Source: Bradyrhizobium sp. AZCC 2262
Lineage (GTDB): Bacteria; Pseudomonadota; Alphaproteobacteria; Rhizobiales; Xanthobacteraceae
Reading direction: 5' to 3'
Assembly: GCF_036924535.1 (NCBI RefSeq)
Contig: NZ_JAZHRT010000001.1
Span: forward strand, 9,290,501 to 9,354,500
DNA length: 64,000 bases
Shown: positions 52,712-61,112 of the stretch, one piece after another
How positions within the stretch are numbered: the first letter of the stretch is position 1
Layout of the letters: every line of letters starts with the position of its first letter
Notes under the pieces: model-generated
The model's input: only the letters and a program-made list of their open reading frames with translations
Told to the model about the DNA's origin: nothing
Databases searched by the model: none
Translations under genes and position numbers: made by a program

Positions 52712-52817
52712 AATCAAGAAGATGGCGGTTAACCCTGATTCCCGACGACATACTTCAGGCAGGAACGCCGCGTCGCTAACGCGGTATTATCGGCTGACTG
52801 CGTTACAGGAGCGAGCC

Positions 52818-53099
52818 ATGAAATCATTGCTGCTGGCCGGCGCGATGATGATCGCGACCGGAACCTGCGTTTTCGCGCAAGGCGGCTATTGGGTGGTCGG
52901 CAATCGCACGACCAGCAAATGCGAGATCGTCACGAGCAATCCCGTCGTCAACGCTCAGGTCGGCGGCAATATCTGGTTCGGAACCGGACCGTACAGCTCG
53001 TTCGACGACGCCAAGCGGGCCCGTTCGACCATCTCCAGTTGCCCGGCGGTAGAAGAGCCGCCCGCAGACACGCAGAATGACGAGAAGAAATCCGATTAG
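52818..53099 (+). CDS. Small secreted protein, hypothetical
   Basis: A 93-aa exported protein: signal peptide ending VFAQ near residue 20, then GGYWVVGNRTTSKCEIVTSNPVVN, with a Cys pair (Cys about 34 and 74) and a SPOR-like look in the Y-x-S-F-D-D-A-K-R-A segment, ending acidic. Function unknown. ATG 52818 has AGGAGCGAG upstream; the frame to 52683 crosses a repeat and is not coding. Confidence 0.75.
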   Translation: MKSLLLAGAMMIATGTCVFAQGGYWVVGNRTTSKCEIVTSNPVVNAQVGGNIWFGTGPYSSFDDAKRARSTISSCPAVEEPPADTQNDEKKSD

Positions 53100-53154
53100 A
53101 GCGTTTTTGGAGCCGTTTCGCGTCAGGAAAACGCGTCGACCCAAAACGCTCTAA
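53099..53154. repeat. AGCGTTTT-type repeat, short form
   Basis: AGAGCGTTTT at the start and AAAACGCTCT at the end pair, with GAAAACGCG between. It overlaps the end of the preceding gene and the stop of the convergent small gene. Same family as 3510-3612 and 38378-38432. Confidence 0.75.
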
Positions 53155-53330
53155 TGTACGGCGTTACTGCCGCGCGCCATGCCGTCGAGGCCCACGGCCG
53201 CGTAGAACTGCGCCAGTTCCGCTTCAAGCTGCTCGTTGACCCGCAACAGCGCTTTGAGGGCGCCGCGGATATCGCCATTGCAACTCGCTACGATCTGATC
53301 GATGGCGGCTTCGCTTGCGTCGGAAATCAT
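53151..53330 (-). CDS. Small hypothetical protein
   Basis: A 59-aa protein, mostly helical: MISDASEAAIDQIVASCNGDI then GALKALLRVNEQLEAELAQFYAAVGLDG. It looks like a small coiled-coil or UBA-like protein; no family recognised. ATG 53330 has AAGGGA 6 bp upstream. The frame upstream to 53402 lacks features. Its stop lies in the palindromic repeat. Whether it is a real protein needs proteomic support, but codon use is normal. Confidence 0.65.
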   Translation of the reverse strand: MISDASEAAIDQIVASCNGDIRGALKALLRVNEQLEAELAQFYAAVGLDGMARGSNAVH

Positions 53331-53568
53331 GGGTATTCCCTTCGATTGTACGCTGGAACAATTTGTAGTGAGCGCCCCTGTTCCTGTGGATGTTGGGTAC
53401 AATGCAGACGCCCGACTAACCCCCTAATCAGGCACGCGCACAAATGGCGAAAGTGTCAGCGCGACTGTACAAATTTGCCGATGACGTCAGTATGACCCCG
53501 CTATCCACAGAACGGGTCCCCTGTGGACAACCCACGAAACCTGCGCCGATCCGGGCCGTAGCTCGCTG
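53331..53568. other. Intergenic region with inverted TCCACAG motifs
   Basis: Contains TCCACAG-N10-CTGTGGA (53504-53527), which resembles two opposed DnaA-box-like 9-mers (CTATCCACA and TTGTCCACA), and the first copy of the 19-mer TGGACAACCCACGAAACCT (53524-53542). No gene is seen. Confidence 0.5.
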
Positions 53569-54558
53569 GTGCAGAAAATCAGCCGGAAATCGTCGATGGT
53601 GGTAGTGATTGTCGTGGCGGCGCTGGCGGTGCTGGCGCTGGTTACGCAAGCCGGCGTTTTTCTCAGCGAGCGGGCCCATCCGGCCCAAGGCCGGATCGTC
53701 GAGGTGGCGGGTGGAACCCTCCACATCCTCGATATCGGCCCACGCGATGCGGCCGGTCCGCCGATCGTGATGCTGCACGGCGCGAGTTCCAATCTCGAAG
53801 TGATGCGGCAGCCGGTCGGGGAACGGCTGGCCAGGAAGCACCGCGTGATCCTGATCGATCGTCCCGGGCATGGCTGGAGCACCCGCGCCCGCATCGAGGA
53901 CTCGACGCCCGAAATTCAGGCCCGCATGATCGCCGACGCGCTGGCAAAGCTCGGCGTCACCAGCGCGATCTTTGTGGTGCATTCCTGGTCCGGCGCGCTG
54001 GGTGCGCGCATCGCGCTGGATTACCCGCAAGCCGTCGCCGGCCTGGTGATGCTGGCGCCGGTGGCCTATCCGTGGCCCGGCGGCGCCGGGCGCTACAACA
54101 GGTTGATCGCGACGCCGGTGATCGGTCCGCTATTCGCCTACACCGTCACGCTGCCGCTCGGCCTTTTGCTGGCGGAACCGGGCGCGCGCAGCGTGTTCCT
54201 GCCGCAGACGATGCCGGACGGATTTGTTCGGAACACCGCGACACCCCTGTTGCTGCGGCCGCGCGAATTCATCGCCAATGCGCGCGATCTGGTGACACTG
54301 AAGGCGGCGGTCGCCGAGCAGGCACCGCGCTATGCGCAGATCAAGGCGCCGGTCGCCATCATCACCGGCGACGCCGACAAGACGGTGTCGACCAACATCC
54401 ACTCACGGCCGTTCGCGGCTACCGCGCCGAACGCGAAACTGATCGTGCTGCCGGGCGTCGGCCACATGATCCAGCAGGCCGCGCCCGATCTCATCATTGC
54501 GGAAGTTGAGGCGATGATATCAGCGATGGCGCCGGGTGCGGCAGCGGCGGCCCATTGA
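53569..54558 (+). CDS. Alpha/beta hydrolase, membrane-anchored
   Basis: A 329-aa hydrolase with an N-terminal hydrophobic anchor (MVVVIVVAALAVLALV). The oxyanion region VMLHGASSN is near residue 68, the nucleophile Ser in FVVHSWSGALGARIAL near residue 140, the acid Asp in ITGDADKTVS near 266, and the His in LPGVGHMIQ near 302, so the triad is complete. No clear substrate; epoxide- and haloalkane-type or esterase activity would fit the fold. Confidence 0.88.
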   Translation: MQKISRKSSMVVVIVVAALAVLALVTQAGVFLSERAHPAQGRIVEVAGGTLHILDIGPRDAAGPPIVMLHGASSNLEVMRQPVGERLARKHRVILIDRPGHGWSTRARIEDSTPEIQARMIADALAKLGVTSAIFVVHSWSGALGARIALDYPQAVAGLVMLAPVAYPWPGGAGRYNRLIATPVIGPLFAYTVTLPLGLLLAEPGARSVFLPQTMPDGFVRNTATPLLLRPREFIANARDLVTLKAAVAEQAPRYAQIKAPVAIITGDADKTVSTNIHSRPFAATAPNAKLIVLPGVGHMIQQAAPDLIIAEVEAMISAMAPGAAAAAH

Positions 54559-54745
54559 GCCGTGCGGGAGCCGGTGCTCTATCCGACGAGCGTTCTTGCG
54601 CGGTCAAGCACGACCGTGACACCGCACGTGGCCTGACGGCTCCGGATGGGATACGATCGCTGAGCGGGATCTCGCTGCTCGTCCCGCTCGGGATGAACGT
54701 GTGAGAGGTTGCGAACTGGGCAGCTTACGTTCGAGGGAGAGCCCC

Positions 54746-55039
54746 ATGTACGCCGCCATTCGTCAGGGCAAGGCCAAGCCCGGCAAGGCCGAAGAGCTGA
54801 CACGCCGGATCAAGGAGGGCGCGATTCCCGTCATCAGCGAGGTCGAGGGCTTCATGGGCTATTACGTGGTCTATGCGCCCGACGACACGGTGATCGCGAT
54901 CAGCCTGTTCAACAATTTTGCCGCCGCCGAGGAATCCAACAAGCGCGCACTGGCGTGGATCGAGCATGAGCTGGCGCCGCTGTTGACCGGGCCAGCCACC
55001 GCGATGGCCGGACCCGTGATCGTGCACACGCTGGCTTGA
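54746..55039 (+). CDS. Dabb/ABM-like small ferredoxin-fold protein
   Basis: A 97-aa protein, MYAAIRQGKAKPGKAEELTRRI then VEGFMGYYVVYAPDDTVIAISLFNN, with the antibiotic-biosynthesis-monooxygenase-like dimeric alpha/beta fold. No cofactor is expected; function unknown. GAGGGAGA lies 5 bp upstream of ATG 54746. It stands between a hydrolase and the convergent cytochrome c gene. Confidence 0.8.
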   Translation: MYAAIRQGKAKPGKAEELTRRIKEGAIPVISEVEGFMGYYVVYAPDDTVIAISLFNNFAAAEESNKRALAWIEHELAPLLTGPATAMAGPVIVHTLA

Positions 55040-55102
55040 TCGGGCGAACGCAGGAACGGGAGGCGACGCGGCTCCGCCACACGTGCAGAGCCGCCGACAA
55101 TC

Positions 55103-55495
55103 TCACTTCGTCTTGCCGTCCTTGTCGAACGAGGAAACATAGGCCCAGAGGTCGTTAGCCTCTTTCTCGTTCTTGATGCCGGCGAACACCATCTTGGTGC
55201 CCGGAATCTTCGCCTTCGGCTCCTTGATGTATTCGAGGAATACATCCTTGCCCCAGGTGATGCCGGAATTCTTGTTGGCGTCGGAATAGGAGTAACCCTC
55301 GACAGAGCCGGAATGGCGGCCATCGAGCCCGTTGAGCACGGGGCCCACCTTGTTCTTGGCGCCTTCGCCGATCGCGTGGCAGGCCAGGCATTTGTTGAAC
55401 GAGGATTTGCCGGCGGCGGCGTCCTGCGCCAGCGCGCCCGTTGCTGTGGCCAATGAGGTAACGACAATCAGCGCGCTCAAAGTCGATGTTTTCAT
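55103..55495 (-). CDS. Class I c-type cytochrome (cytochrome c2 family)
   Basis: A 130-aa periplasmic haem protein that carries electrons. Signal peptide to about residue 23 (LATATGALAQ), haem-binding CLACH near residue 36, and the axial Met in PGTKMVFAG near residue 100. It is full length for mono-haem cytochrome c2/c550. The start ATG 55495 has a GAAGAG upstream. It is divergent from glcD, across a 230-bp region with a 19-bp repeat and a perfect hairpin, so shared control with the glycolate oxidase is possible. Confidence 0.93.
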   Translation of the reverse strand: MKTSTLSALIVVTSLATATGALAQDAAAGKSSFNKCLACHAIGEGAKNKVGPVLNGLDGRHSGSVEGYSYSDANKNSGITWGKDVFLEYIKEPKAKIPGTKMVFAGIKNEKEANDLWAYVSSFDKDGKTK

Positions 55496-55557
55496 GTGGT
55501 GCTCTTCGTTTCTTCCCGGGGAGATAGGCGGATTTCTTGTGGCAGGCCCGCTTGGAT

Positions 55558-55588
55558 TGGACAACCCACGAAACCTTGACAGGTTTCA
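55558..55588. promoter_or_regulatory. 19-bp repeat plus perfect hairpin near glcD / cytochrome c
   Basis: The 19-mer TGGACAACCCACGAAACCT (55558-55576) also occurs exactly at 53524-53542. Here it runs into GAAACCT-TGAC-AGGTTTC (55571-55588), a perfect 7-bp stem. It lies in the divergent region between the cytochrome c and glcD genes and may be a regulator site. Confidence 0.5.
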
Positions 55589-55725
55589 GCATTGCCGACT
55601 TGTCCCAGAGAGAACTGATCGTTTGACGCGTGGCAATGCCACCTTCGGATGGCCTACCCAAACCTTGGTAGACGTGCTTGATTTGCCACCACAAATCGCT
55701 ATTCGCTGGGCTTGGAGGAATACGC

Positions 55726-57219
55726 ATGGCCATCATGATGCCGGCTGCCGATCAGGCGGTTCTGAACCGGCGTGACGCCATTGTTGCCGCGCTCCGTGCG
55801 ATCGTGCCGGGTGAGGGCGTGATCGACAGCGCGGCCGAAATGCTGCCTTATGAGTCCGATGGCCTGATGGCTTACCGGCAACCACCGATGGTCGTGGTGC
55901 TGCCCGACACCACCGAACAGGTCTCTCAAGTCCTGAAATACTGCTGCGAGCAGGGCATCAAGGTGGTGCCGCGCGGCTCCGGCACCTCGCTGTCAGGCGG
56001 CGCGCTGCCGCTGGCCGACGGCGTGCTGCTGGGGCTCGGCAAGTTCAAGCGCATCCGCGAGATCGATTTCGACAACCGCGTGGTGGTGACCGAGCCCGGC
56101 GTCACCAACCTCGCCATCAGCCAGGCGGTGGCGCATGCGGGTTTCTACTACGCGCCCGATCCCTCCTCGCAGATCGCCTGCTCGATCGGCGGCAACGTCG
56201 CGGAGAATTCCGGCGGGGTGCATTGCCTGAAATACGGCATGACCACCAACAACGTGCTGGGCTGCGAGATCGTGCTGATGTCGGGCGAGATCCTGCGGAT
56301 CGGCGGCAAGGCCGCCGAAAATTCCGGCTACGATTTGATGGGCATCATCACTGGTTCGGAGGGGCTGCTCGGCGTCATCACCGAGATCACGGTGCGGATC
56401 CTGCAGAAGCCGGAGACGGCCCGCGCCCTGATGGTGGGTTTCGCCGAGGTCGAGGCCGCCGGCGAATGCGTGGCTGCCATCATCGGCGCCGGCATCATTC
56501 CGGGCGGCATGGAAATGATGGACAAGCCCGCGATCCACGCCGCCGAAACTTTTGTGCATGCCGGCTATCCGCTCGATGTCGAGGCGCTTTTGATCATCGA
56601 ACTCGATGGACCGAGTGTGGAAGTCGATGAACTGATCAAGCGGGTCGAGTCGATCGCGCAAGGCTGCGGCTCGACGAGCTGCCAGATTTCGACGTCGGAG
56701 GCCGAGCGCAATCTGTTCTGGGCCGGCCGCAAGGCGGCATTCCCGGCAGTGGGCCGGATTTCGCCCGACTATCTCTGCATGGACGGCACCATTCCGCGCG
56801 GCGCGCTGCCGAAGACGCTCGCGCGCATCCGCGACCTCTCGGCCAAATACGATCTGCGCGTCGCCAACGTGTTTCACGCCGGCGACGGCAATCTGCATCC
56901 CTTGATCCTCTACGATGCCAACCAGCCCGGCGAGATGGAGCGGGCCGAAGCCTTCGGCGCCGACATCCTGCGTGCGTGCGTCGAATTTGGCGGCGTGCTC
57001 ACCGGCGAGCACGGCGTCGGCATCGAGAAGCGCGACCTGATGGGCGAGATGTTTTCCGAGATCGACCTGAACCAGCAGCAGCGGCTGAAATGCGCCTTCG
57101 ACGCGCAGGGCCTGCTCAACCCCGGAAAAGTGTTTCCGACGCTGCATCGCTGCGCCGAGCTCGGCCGGGTGCATGTGCATGGTGGCAGACTGGCGTTTCC
57201 TGAATTGCCGCGGTTCTAG
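55726..57219 (+). CDS. glcD: Glycolate oxidase subunit GlcD (FAD-linked)
   Basis: A 497-aa FAD-binding oxidase of the VAO fold that oxidises glycolate to glyoxylate together with GlcE and GlcF. The FAD-binding half has VVPRGSGTSLSGGALP near residue 90 and IACSIGGNVAENSGGVHCLKYG near 150; the C-terminal half has NVFHAGDGNLHPLI near 400 and GGVLTGEHGVGIEKR near 430. ATG 55726 has GGAGGAA upstream. glcE and glcF lie 2.65 kb downstream, not adjacent. A lactate/D-2-hydroxyacid dehydrogenase is an alternative, but GlcE and GlcF nearby favour GlcD. Confidence 0.93.
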   Translation: MAIMMPAADQAVLNRRDAIVAALRAIVPGEGVIDSAAEMLPYESDGLMAYRQPPMVVVLPDTTEQVSQVLKYCCEQGIKVVPRGSGTSLSGGALPLADGVLLGLGKFKRIREIDFDNRVVVTEPGVTNLAISQAVAHAGFYYAPDPSSQIACSIGGNVAENSGGVHCLKYGMTTNNVLGCEIVLMSGEILRIGGKAAENSGYDLMGIITGSEGLLGVITEITVRILQKPETARALMVGFAEVEAAGECVAAIIGAGIIPGGMEMMDKPAIHAAETFVHAGYPLDVEALLIIELDGPSVEVDELIKRVESIAQGCGSTSCQISTSEAERNLFWAGRKAAFPAVGRISPDYLCMDGTIPRGALPKTLARIRDLSAKYDLRVANVFHAGDGNLHPLILYDANQPGEMERAEAFGADILRACVEFGGVLTGEHGVGIEKRDLMGEMFSEIDLNQQQRLKCAFDAQGLLNPGKVFPTLHRCAELGRVHVHGGRLAFPELPRF

Positions 57220-57280
57220 CGGCTGGAGCTGGCGTTGGTCCCGGTGGCGCGATACGGCTGACACCACGGCGGGCGACGCG

Positions 57281-58432
57281 ATGGGCGCGGTGACCGGAGC
57301 GCGAAGCGCGCCGCGGCTGCTGTTCATCGACAACATCCGCTGGTCGATGATCATCCTCGTGCTCAGCATGCACGCCTGTGACACCTATAGCCCGTTCGGC
57401 AATTGGTACTATGTCGACCGGCGTCCGACCGGCCTCGGCACGGCGCTCTTCTTTGGCGTCTACCAGAGTTTCCTGCAGGCCTTTTTCATGGCCGCGCTGT
57501 TCTTCATCGCCGGCTATTTCGCGGCCGCGGCCTACGACCGCAAGGGCTTTGCGCCGTTCGTCCGCGACCGCTTTCTGCGGCTTGGCGTTCCGACCTTGCT
57601 CTTCATGTTGGTCATCGGCCCGCTGACGCAATATTTCCTGTCGTGGACCTGGGGCAGCGGCGGCTTCGGCCATCAATGGTTCAAGCATATCAGGAACGGG
57701 GAGTGGCTGTCGGAAACCGGGCCGATGTGGTTTTGCGCGGCGCTGCTCGTGTTCTCGATCGTTTACGGCCTGATCCGCCGCAGCGGCCGGAGCGAACCTC
57801 AGATATCGCCGGGGGACGATCGTGCGAGCAGTCTCTGGCTGGTCGCCTTCGTCATCGCAATGGCGGCATCGACGTTCCTGGTTCGCGTCGGGGTCGACGA
57901 GGGCGCCTCGGTGCTCAACGTCCACCCCGGCGACTTCCCGCAATATATCCTGATGTTTGCCGCCGGCGCGCTGGGCTGCCGCGGCAACTGGCTGACCGCA
58001 CTGCCCGAGCGCTTTTGCATCCGCTTTGGAGCGTTGGCGCTTGCGGCGTCGGTTCCGCTGATGGCAGTCCTGATCCTGTTTGGTGGCGGCCTGCAAGGCG
58101 AGACGCAGCAATATTCGGGCGGCTTCAACTGGGTCAGCGCCGGCAAATGCCTGTGGGAGGCGCTGGTTTGCGTCGGCATGGGGCTGTTGATGCTCGCCGT
58201 CTATCGGCGTCGCTTCGACTGGCAGGGACCGGTTTCAAAATGGTTGTCCGATAACGCCTTCGGCGTCTACCTCATTCACCCGCCGGTCCTGATCGGCGCC
58301 GCCATCCTGCTGCACACGCTGGCATTGAACGCCATTGCCAAAGCGCTGCTTTTGACCGTGGTTGCCGCTATCGGCAGTTTCGCGGCCTCCGCCTTCGTGC
58401 TGCGCAAATCGCCGCTGCGCGCCATCGTCTAG
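57281..58432 (+). CDS. Acyltransferase-3 family membrane protein
   Basis: A 383-aa integral membrane protein, with about ten helices, of the OafA/OpgC-like acyltransferase family. It begins with LLFIDNIRWSMIILVLSMHACDTY, carrying the family's first-helix His, followed by the Arg-rich FVRDRFLRLGVPTLLFML segment and a late ISWVSDNAFGVYLIHPPVL-like helix. ATG 57281 is chosen because the longer frame (from 57173) overlaps glcD. It is distantly related to 8936-10123. It sits within the split glcD/glcEF group, with no obvious link to glycolate. Confidence 0.8.
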   Translation: MGAVTGARSAPRLLFIDNIRWSMIILVLSMHACDTYSPFGNWYYVDRRPTGLGTALFFGVYQSFLQAFFMAALFFIAGYFAAAAYDRKGFAPFVRDRFLRLGVPTLLFMLVIGPLTQYFLSWTWGSGGFGHQWFKHIRNGEWLSETGPMWFCAALLVFSIVYGLIRRSGRSEPQISPGDDRASSLWLVAFVIAMAASTFLVRVGVDEGASVLNVHPGDFPQYILMFAAGALGCRGNWLTALPERFCIRFGALALAASVPLMAVLILFGGGLQGETQQYSGGFNWVSAGKCLWEALVCVGMGLLMLAVYRRRFDWQGPVSKWLSDNAFGVYLIHPPVLIGAAILLHTLALNAIAKALLLTVVAAIGSFAASAFVLRKSPLRAIV

Positions 58433-58480
58433 CGCGGGATGGCGCGGCCAGGGCCGCGCCATCCGGCTGTGCCGAAACGC

Positions 58481-58969
58481 CTACAGCAGCGCGTATTGCG
58501 TGCGTTCGCGCTTCGCCAGCAACGGCAGCGCTTCGCCCGCGATGTAGGTCTTGAAATGCGCGCTGTCCTGATGCGCCTTGAAGGCGGCCTCGTCGCGGAA
58601 CAGTTCATAGAACAGGAACTGGGCCGGATTGTCCTTGGCCCTCGATATCAGGAACAACTTGACGCCTTCCTCGCGCTGCGCCTCGGGCAGAAAGCGGTCG
58701 AGGATCGCGGCGACCTTGTCGGCTTCGCCTTGTTTTGCTTCCCATTGCGCAACAACGAGCAGCCCGCCGCCGTCGACGGCGTCACTGATCGATTTCTTCG
58801 TTGCATACTGATTCATTGTCTGGGCTCCTTGCTCCTGGGATCGAGATGACGACATCGTCCATGGCGAGAGATAGATCGCCAGGACCGCTCCGAATGCAGT
58901 GATCACCGACCTTCGGCTGAACACTTCGTTAGATCGCGGCGTGGGCCGCGCTGTTATCGATCGCTCCAT
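58481..58969 (-). CDS. Secreted antibiotic-biosynthesis-monooxygenase-like protein
   Basis: A 162-aa protein with a Tat-like N-terminus (SRRSVITAFGAVLAIYL) and a C-terminal ABM fold: GGGLLVVAQWEAKQGEADKVAAILDRFLPEAQREEG, then FLFYELFRDEAAFKAHQDSAHFKTYIAG, typical of putative quinol monooxygenases (YgiN type). It may handle quinones or peroxides outside the cytoplasm. ATG 58969 has GGAGA 6 bp upstream. It is divergent from the ArsR-type gene across a perfect palindrome. Confidence 0.85.
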   Translation of the reverse strand: MERSITARPTPRSNEVFSRRSVITAFGAVLAIYLSPWTMSSSRSQEQGAQTMNQYATKKSISDAVDGGGLLVVAQWEAKQGEADKVAAILDRFLPEAQREEGVKLFLISRAKDNPAQFLFYELFRDEAAFKAHQDSAHFKTYIAGEALPLLAKRERTQYALL

Positions 58970-59072
58970 GTCTGTCTCCATCGGTTCGTTTCGATCGCGA
59001 TCAGCGCGACCCTTGTAGCGATCGCCTGGCGGCCTCGATTCGCCTGCGATCGAAGTATCGATGTCGTGAACA

Positions 59073-59090
59073 TTTCGATCATGATCGAAA
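59073..59090. promoter_or_regulatory. Perfect 18-bp palindrome, ArsR-type operator candidate
   Basis: TTTCGATCATGATCGAAA is a perfect palindrome between the divergent ABM-like and ArsR-type genes, 60 bp before the regulator's ATG and 104 bp from the other start. A weaker related element (TTTCGATCGCGATC) lies at 58992-59005. ArsR/SmtB proteins bind such sites. Confidence 0.7.
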
Positions 59091-59150
59091 CGTTGCGTCC
59101 GAATGGCATGCGACAAGCATGGTGGATTTCGCCGGAAGCAGGAGTTGGCC

Positions 59151-59840
59151 ATGCCGACCATCGCACCGCAGCTTGCCGAACTGGCCGGACTGATCGCCGA
59201 TCCCGGGCGCGCCCGCATCCTGTCGCGGCTGATGGACGGGCGCGCGCAGACAGCGAGCGAACTGGCGCTGCTCGCGGGCGTCACGCCGCAGACGGCGAGC
59301 TGGCATCTTTCCAGACTGGTTCAGCGCGCGCTTCTGAAGGTGGAGAGGCGCGGTCCGCGGCGGCTCTACCGGCTGGCCACCCCGCTGGTCGCGCAGATGC
59401 TCGAGGGCATGATGACGGTTGCCGTCACCGGTCCGCAAGCCTCCCGGCCGTCGGCACGGATCGACGATCAGATGCGGCGGGCCCGGACCTGTTACGACCA
59501 CCTTGCGGGCGAACTTGGCGTCGCGGTCACCGATGCGCTGCGGGAACGCGGTTATCTCGTTCTGGACCAGGATGCCGGCGAACTGACCGCCGCGGGCCTG
59601 GCATTTCTTGGCAGTCTCGGCCTCGACCTGCGATCACCGGCGCGGCGCCGGCGGGCGCTGTGCCGACCCTGTCTCGACTGGAGCGAGCGGCTTCCGCATC
59701 TCGCCGGACGGGCAGGAGCCTCGATCGCCGACCTCGCGTTCCAGCGGGACTGGATCCGCCGCCGGCCACAGGGCCGCTCCGTCGAAATCACCGCGGCGGG
59801 GCTTGCGGCGTTCAAAAATCTGTTCGGTGCGCGCATTTGA
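59151..59840 (+). CDS. ArsR-type winged-helix transcriptional regulator
   Basis: A 229-aa regulator. The N-terminal winged helix (residues 5-75) reads LAELAGLIADPGRARILSRLMDGRAQTASELALLAGVTPQTASWHLSRLVQRALLKVERRGPRRLYRL, an ArsR-like DNA-binding domain. The rest resembles a ligand/dimer domain with a C-x-x-C pair (CRPCLDW) near residue 185 that could bind metal. AGGAG lies 6 bp before ATG 59151. It is divergent from the ABM-like gene; the 18-bp palindrome between them is its likely operator. The effector is unknown. Confidence 0.88.
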   Translation: MPTIAPQLAELAGLIADPGRARILSRLMDGRAQTASELALLAGVTPQTASWHLSRLVQRALLKVERRGPRRLYRLATPLVAQMLEGMMTVAVTGPQASRPSARIDDQMRRARTCYDHLAGELGVAVTDALRERGYLVLDQDAGELTAAGLAFLGSLGLDLRSPARRRRALCRPCLDWSERLPHLAGRAGASIADLAFQRDWIRRRPQGRSVEITAAGLAAFKNLFGARI

Positions 59841-59873
59841 TTTCGGAGCCAAATTTGGCTACCCGCTAAAGGC

Positions 59874-61112
59874 GTGGATACGCTCAAGGTAAGAGACGCC
59901 AAAGACGTCGAGCAAGTGGTGCGCGCTGCGATTGCCAGCGAGCAGCCGCTTGAGATCATCGGTCATGGCACCAGGCGCGCGATCGGCCATCCGATGGCGA
60001 CCAATGCGGTGCTCGATCTCTCGGCGCTCAACGCCGTCATATCCTATGAGCCGAACGAGCTGATCATCACGGTGCAGGCCGGCGCGCCGCTGGCCGACGT
60101 GCAGTCGCTGATCGATTCCAAGAACCAGCAATTCGCCTTCGAGCCGATGGATACCTCTGCGCTGCTGGGCGTGTCCGGCAACGGCACCATCGGCGGCATG
60201 ATCGGCGCGGGGCTCGCCGGTCCCCGCCGCATCAAGGCTGGCGGCGCCCGCGATCACCTGCTGGGGGCGCATGCGGTGTCCGGTTTCGGCGACAGCTTCA
60301 AGACCGGGGGCAAGGTGGTGAAGAACGTCACCGGCTATGACCTCTGCAAGCTGCTGACGGGGTCGTGGGGCACGCTGGCTGTGATGACGGAAGTGACCTT
60401 GAAGGTGATGCCGAAGCCCGAGAGCGAGCGTACGCTGGTGCTGGGTGGGCTGGACGATGTGACCGCCAATCGCGCGATGACCGCCGCACTCGGCTCGCCG
60501 TTCGACGTTTCGGGCGCGGCGCATCTGCCGAATTCGGCGTTCCGGCCGGCGACGGGCGCGCTGGCAAGCCTTTCCTCGCAGAGCCGGGCGATGACCCTGC
60601 TACGGCTGGAGGGCATCGCGGCGTCGGTAGCCGACCGCGCCAATTCTCTCGGCAAGACGCTTGCCGCGTTTGGGCCTGTGGAAATGTTGCAGGATGCGGC
60701 GTCGGCTGCGGTCTGGCGCGCGATCCGCGACGTCGAAGCCTTTGCCGCAAGCGGATCGCTCGGTGCGTGGCCGGTGTGGCGGATCGTCTGTCCGCCGGCG
60801 TCGGGCGGGGTGCTCGGTCAGGCTCTGGCGCGCGATAGCGGGGGCGATGTGATCTACGACTGGGGCGGCGGCCTGATCTGGGCGGCATTGCCGCCCAAGC
60901 CGGATGCGCTAGCCGGTCTGGTGCGGCAGCGCGTCGAGGCGGCCGGCGGCCACGCCTCGCTGATCCGGGCGTCCGAGCAGACCAGGCGAGATGTCGAAGT
61001 CTTCCATCCGCAGGCCGGCGGCCTTGCCGCGCTGAGCCAGCGGGTGCGCCACAGCTTCGATCCCAAGATCATCCTCAACCGTGGCCGGATGGTGCGGGGA
61101 TCAGCGACATGA
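59874..61112 (+). CDS. glcE: Glycolate oxidase subunit GlcE (FAD-binding)
   Basis: A 412-aa FAD-binding subunit. It begins MDTLKVRDAKDVEQVVRAAIASEQPLEIIGHGTRRAIG and has VSGNGTIGGMIGAGLAGPRRIKAGGARDHLLG near residue 95, typical of GlcE. Start GTG at 59874, 33 bp behind the ArsR-type stop. It overlaps glcF by ATGA (61109-61112), so the two are coupled. It forms the oxidase with GlcD and GlcF. Confidence 0.93.
   Translation: MDTLKVRDAKDVEQVVRAAIASEQPLEIIGHGTRRAIGHPMATNAVLDLSALNAVISYEPNELIITVQAGAPLADVQSLIDSKNQQFAFEPMDTSALLGVSGNGTIGGMIGAGLAGPRRIKAGGARDHLLGAHAVSGFGDSFKTGGKVVKNVTGYDLCKLLTGSWGTLAVMTEVTLKVMPKPESERTLVLGGLDDVTANRAMTAALGSPFDVSGAAHLPNSAFRPATGALASLSSQSRAMTLLRLEGIAASVADRANSLGKTLAAFGPVEMLQDAASAAVWRAIRDVEAFAASGSLGAWPVWRIVCPPASGGVLGQALARDSGGDVIYDWGGGLIWAALPPKPDALAGLVRQRVEAAGGHASLIRASEQTRRDVEVFHPQAGGLAALSQRVRHSFDPKIILNRGRMVRGSAT

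Noticed and set aside
53501..53530. DnaA-box-like inverted pair (CTATCCACA / TGTGGACAA) as a replication origin
   Set aside because: Only two imperfect boxes, no AT-rich unwinding element or dnaA/hemE-type neighbours. More likely a chance match or a regulator site.
8936..58432. The two acyltransferase-3 genes as a recent duplication
   Set aside because: 8936-10123 and 57281-58432 share fold and layout but only short motif similarity, so they are old paralogues or separate acquisitions.
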